A stretch of DNA of 5,098 bases from Candidatus Coatesbacteria bacterium RBG_13_66_14. Its GTDB lineage: Bacteria; RBG-13-66-14. Positions within the stretch are counted from its first letter, which is position 1. Every line of letters starts with the position of its first letter. The translations under genes and the position numbers were made by a program. The stretch covers positions 1 through 5,098 of the forward strand of contig MFAF01000148.1 in assembly GCA_001774505.1 (NCBI GenBank), written 5' to 3'. Below are positions 4,825 to 5,098 of this stretch, piece after piece. Under the pieces are notes generated by a model, which saw nothing but the letters and a program-made list of their open reading frames with translations, was not told the DNA's origin and made no database searches.

Positions 4825-5098
4825 ATGGAAAGAACGCACCTTTTCACCTCGGAGTCCGTCACCGAGGGGCACCCGGATAAGATTGCCGATCAGATATCTG
4901 ACGGGGTTCTCGACTCCGCGCTGGAACAGGACACCCGTTCCCGGGTGGCATGCGAAACCCTGGTAACAACCGGCCTGGCCATCGTCACCGGGGAGATTAC
5001 CACCGAGGGGTTCATAGACATCCCCGGCATCGTCCGGGAAACGGTGAGACAGATTGGTTACACCGACGCCCGCATGGGTTTCGATTTCGAGTCCATCG
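4825..5098 (+). CDS. metK: S-adenosylmethionine synthetase (methionine adenosyltransferase), N-terminal part (cut by right window edge)
   Basis: The enzyme makes S-adenosylmethionine from methionine and ATP in the cytoplasm, releasing phosphate and diphosphate. The 91 visible residues cover most of the N-terminal domain of a protein normally about 380-400 residues long. They contain the near-invariant opening [20 protein letters not shown] (5-24), with the ATP-site GHPDK at 15-19 (His16 and Asp18 correspond to E. coli His14 and Asp16). They also contain [10 protein letters not shown] (41-50), GEITT (56-60) and the [14 protein letters not shown] stretch (74-87). Two in-frame ATGs stand side by side at 4822 and 4825. 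The second is chosen because GGGGG (4814-4818) lies 6 nt before it, against 3 nt for the first. It has its own promoter and no visible tie to the upstream operon. Nothing is unusual in the visible part. Confidence 0.98.
   Translation, partial: MERTHLFTSESVTEGHPDKIADQISDGVLDSALEQDTRSRVACETLVTTGLAIVTGEITTEGFIDIPGIVRETVRQIGYTDARMGFDFESI

Noticed and set aside
4605..4880. Plus-strand open frame before and into metK
   Set aside because: It runs through hairpins and the metK promoter and overlaps conserved metK codons in another frame.

Overview
The window is GC-rich bacterial chromosome with five protein genes, two of them cut by the window edges. The mix points to a diderm bacterium: an AsmA-like membrane protein, a secreted amicyanin-type copper protein, an M6-type secreted protein ending in a FlgD-like/type IX-style C-terminal domain, and a PorV/PorQ-type outer-membrane barrel. 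An M6 protein with that tail next to a PorV/PorQ barrel suggests the FCB superphylum or an allied candidate phylum. Many short GC-rich palindromes between genes fit the same impression. A phylum cannot be named from this sequence alone.

Layout. Positions 1-616 (minus strand) hold the N-terminal third or so of an AsmA-like protein that runs off the left edge. Positions 617-1173 form a divergent intergenic region with a cluster of degenerate short repeats (687-760), an AT-rich island and a near-consensus sigma-70 promoter (TTGAGA, 17 nt, TATAAT). That promoter drives a small secreted cupredoxin at 1174-1524. A second promoter with an extended -10 (TGCTATAGT) precedes a two-gene operon. Its first gene, 1666-3492, is an M6/immune-inhibitor-A-like secreted protein whose zinc site is destroyed. 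Its second gene, 3504-4406, is a PorV/PorQ-like barrel that starts 11 nt after the first gene stops. Positions 4407-4824 carry no gene but hold five distinct inverted-repeat structures and an extended -10 promoter (TGATATACT). That promoter precedes metK (S-adenosylmethionine synthetase), which runs off the right edge.

How the genes relate. The central pair looks functional as a unit. In type IX secretion, PorV is the outer-membrane shuttle that receives cargo carrying a C-terminal sorting domain, and PorQ-type proteins are its relatives. Here a barrel of that family is coupled to a protein with such a domain. The most notable observation is that this protein keeps the whole M6 fold signature while the HExxHxxGxxD zinc motif has become HNxxYxxGxxA. 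It is therefore predicted to be a non-catalytic pseudopeptidase, possibly a binding or surface protein. metK is housekeeping and unrelated to the operon.
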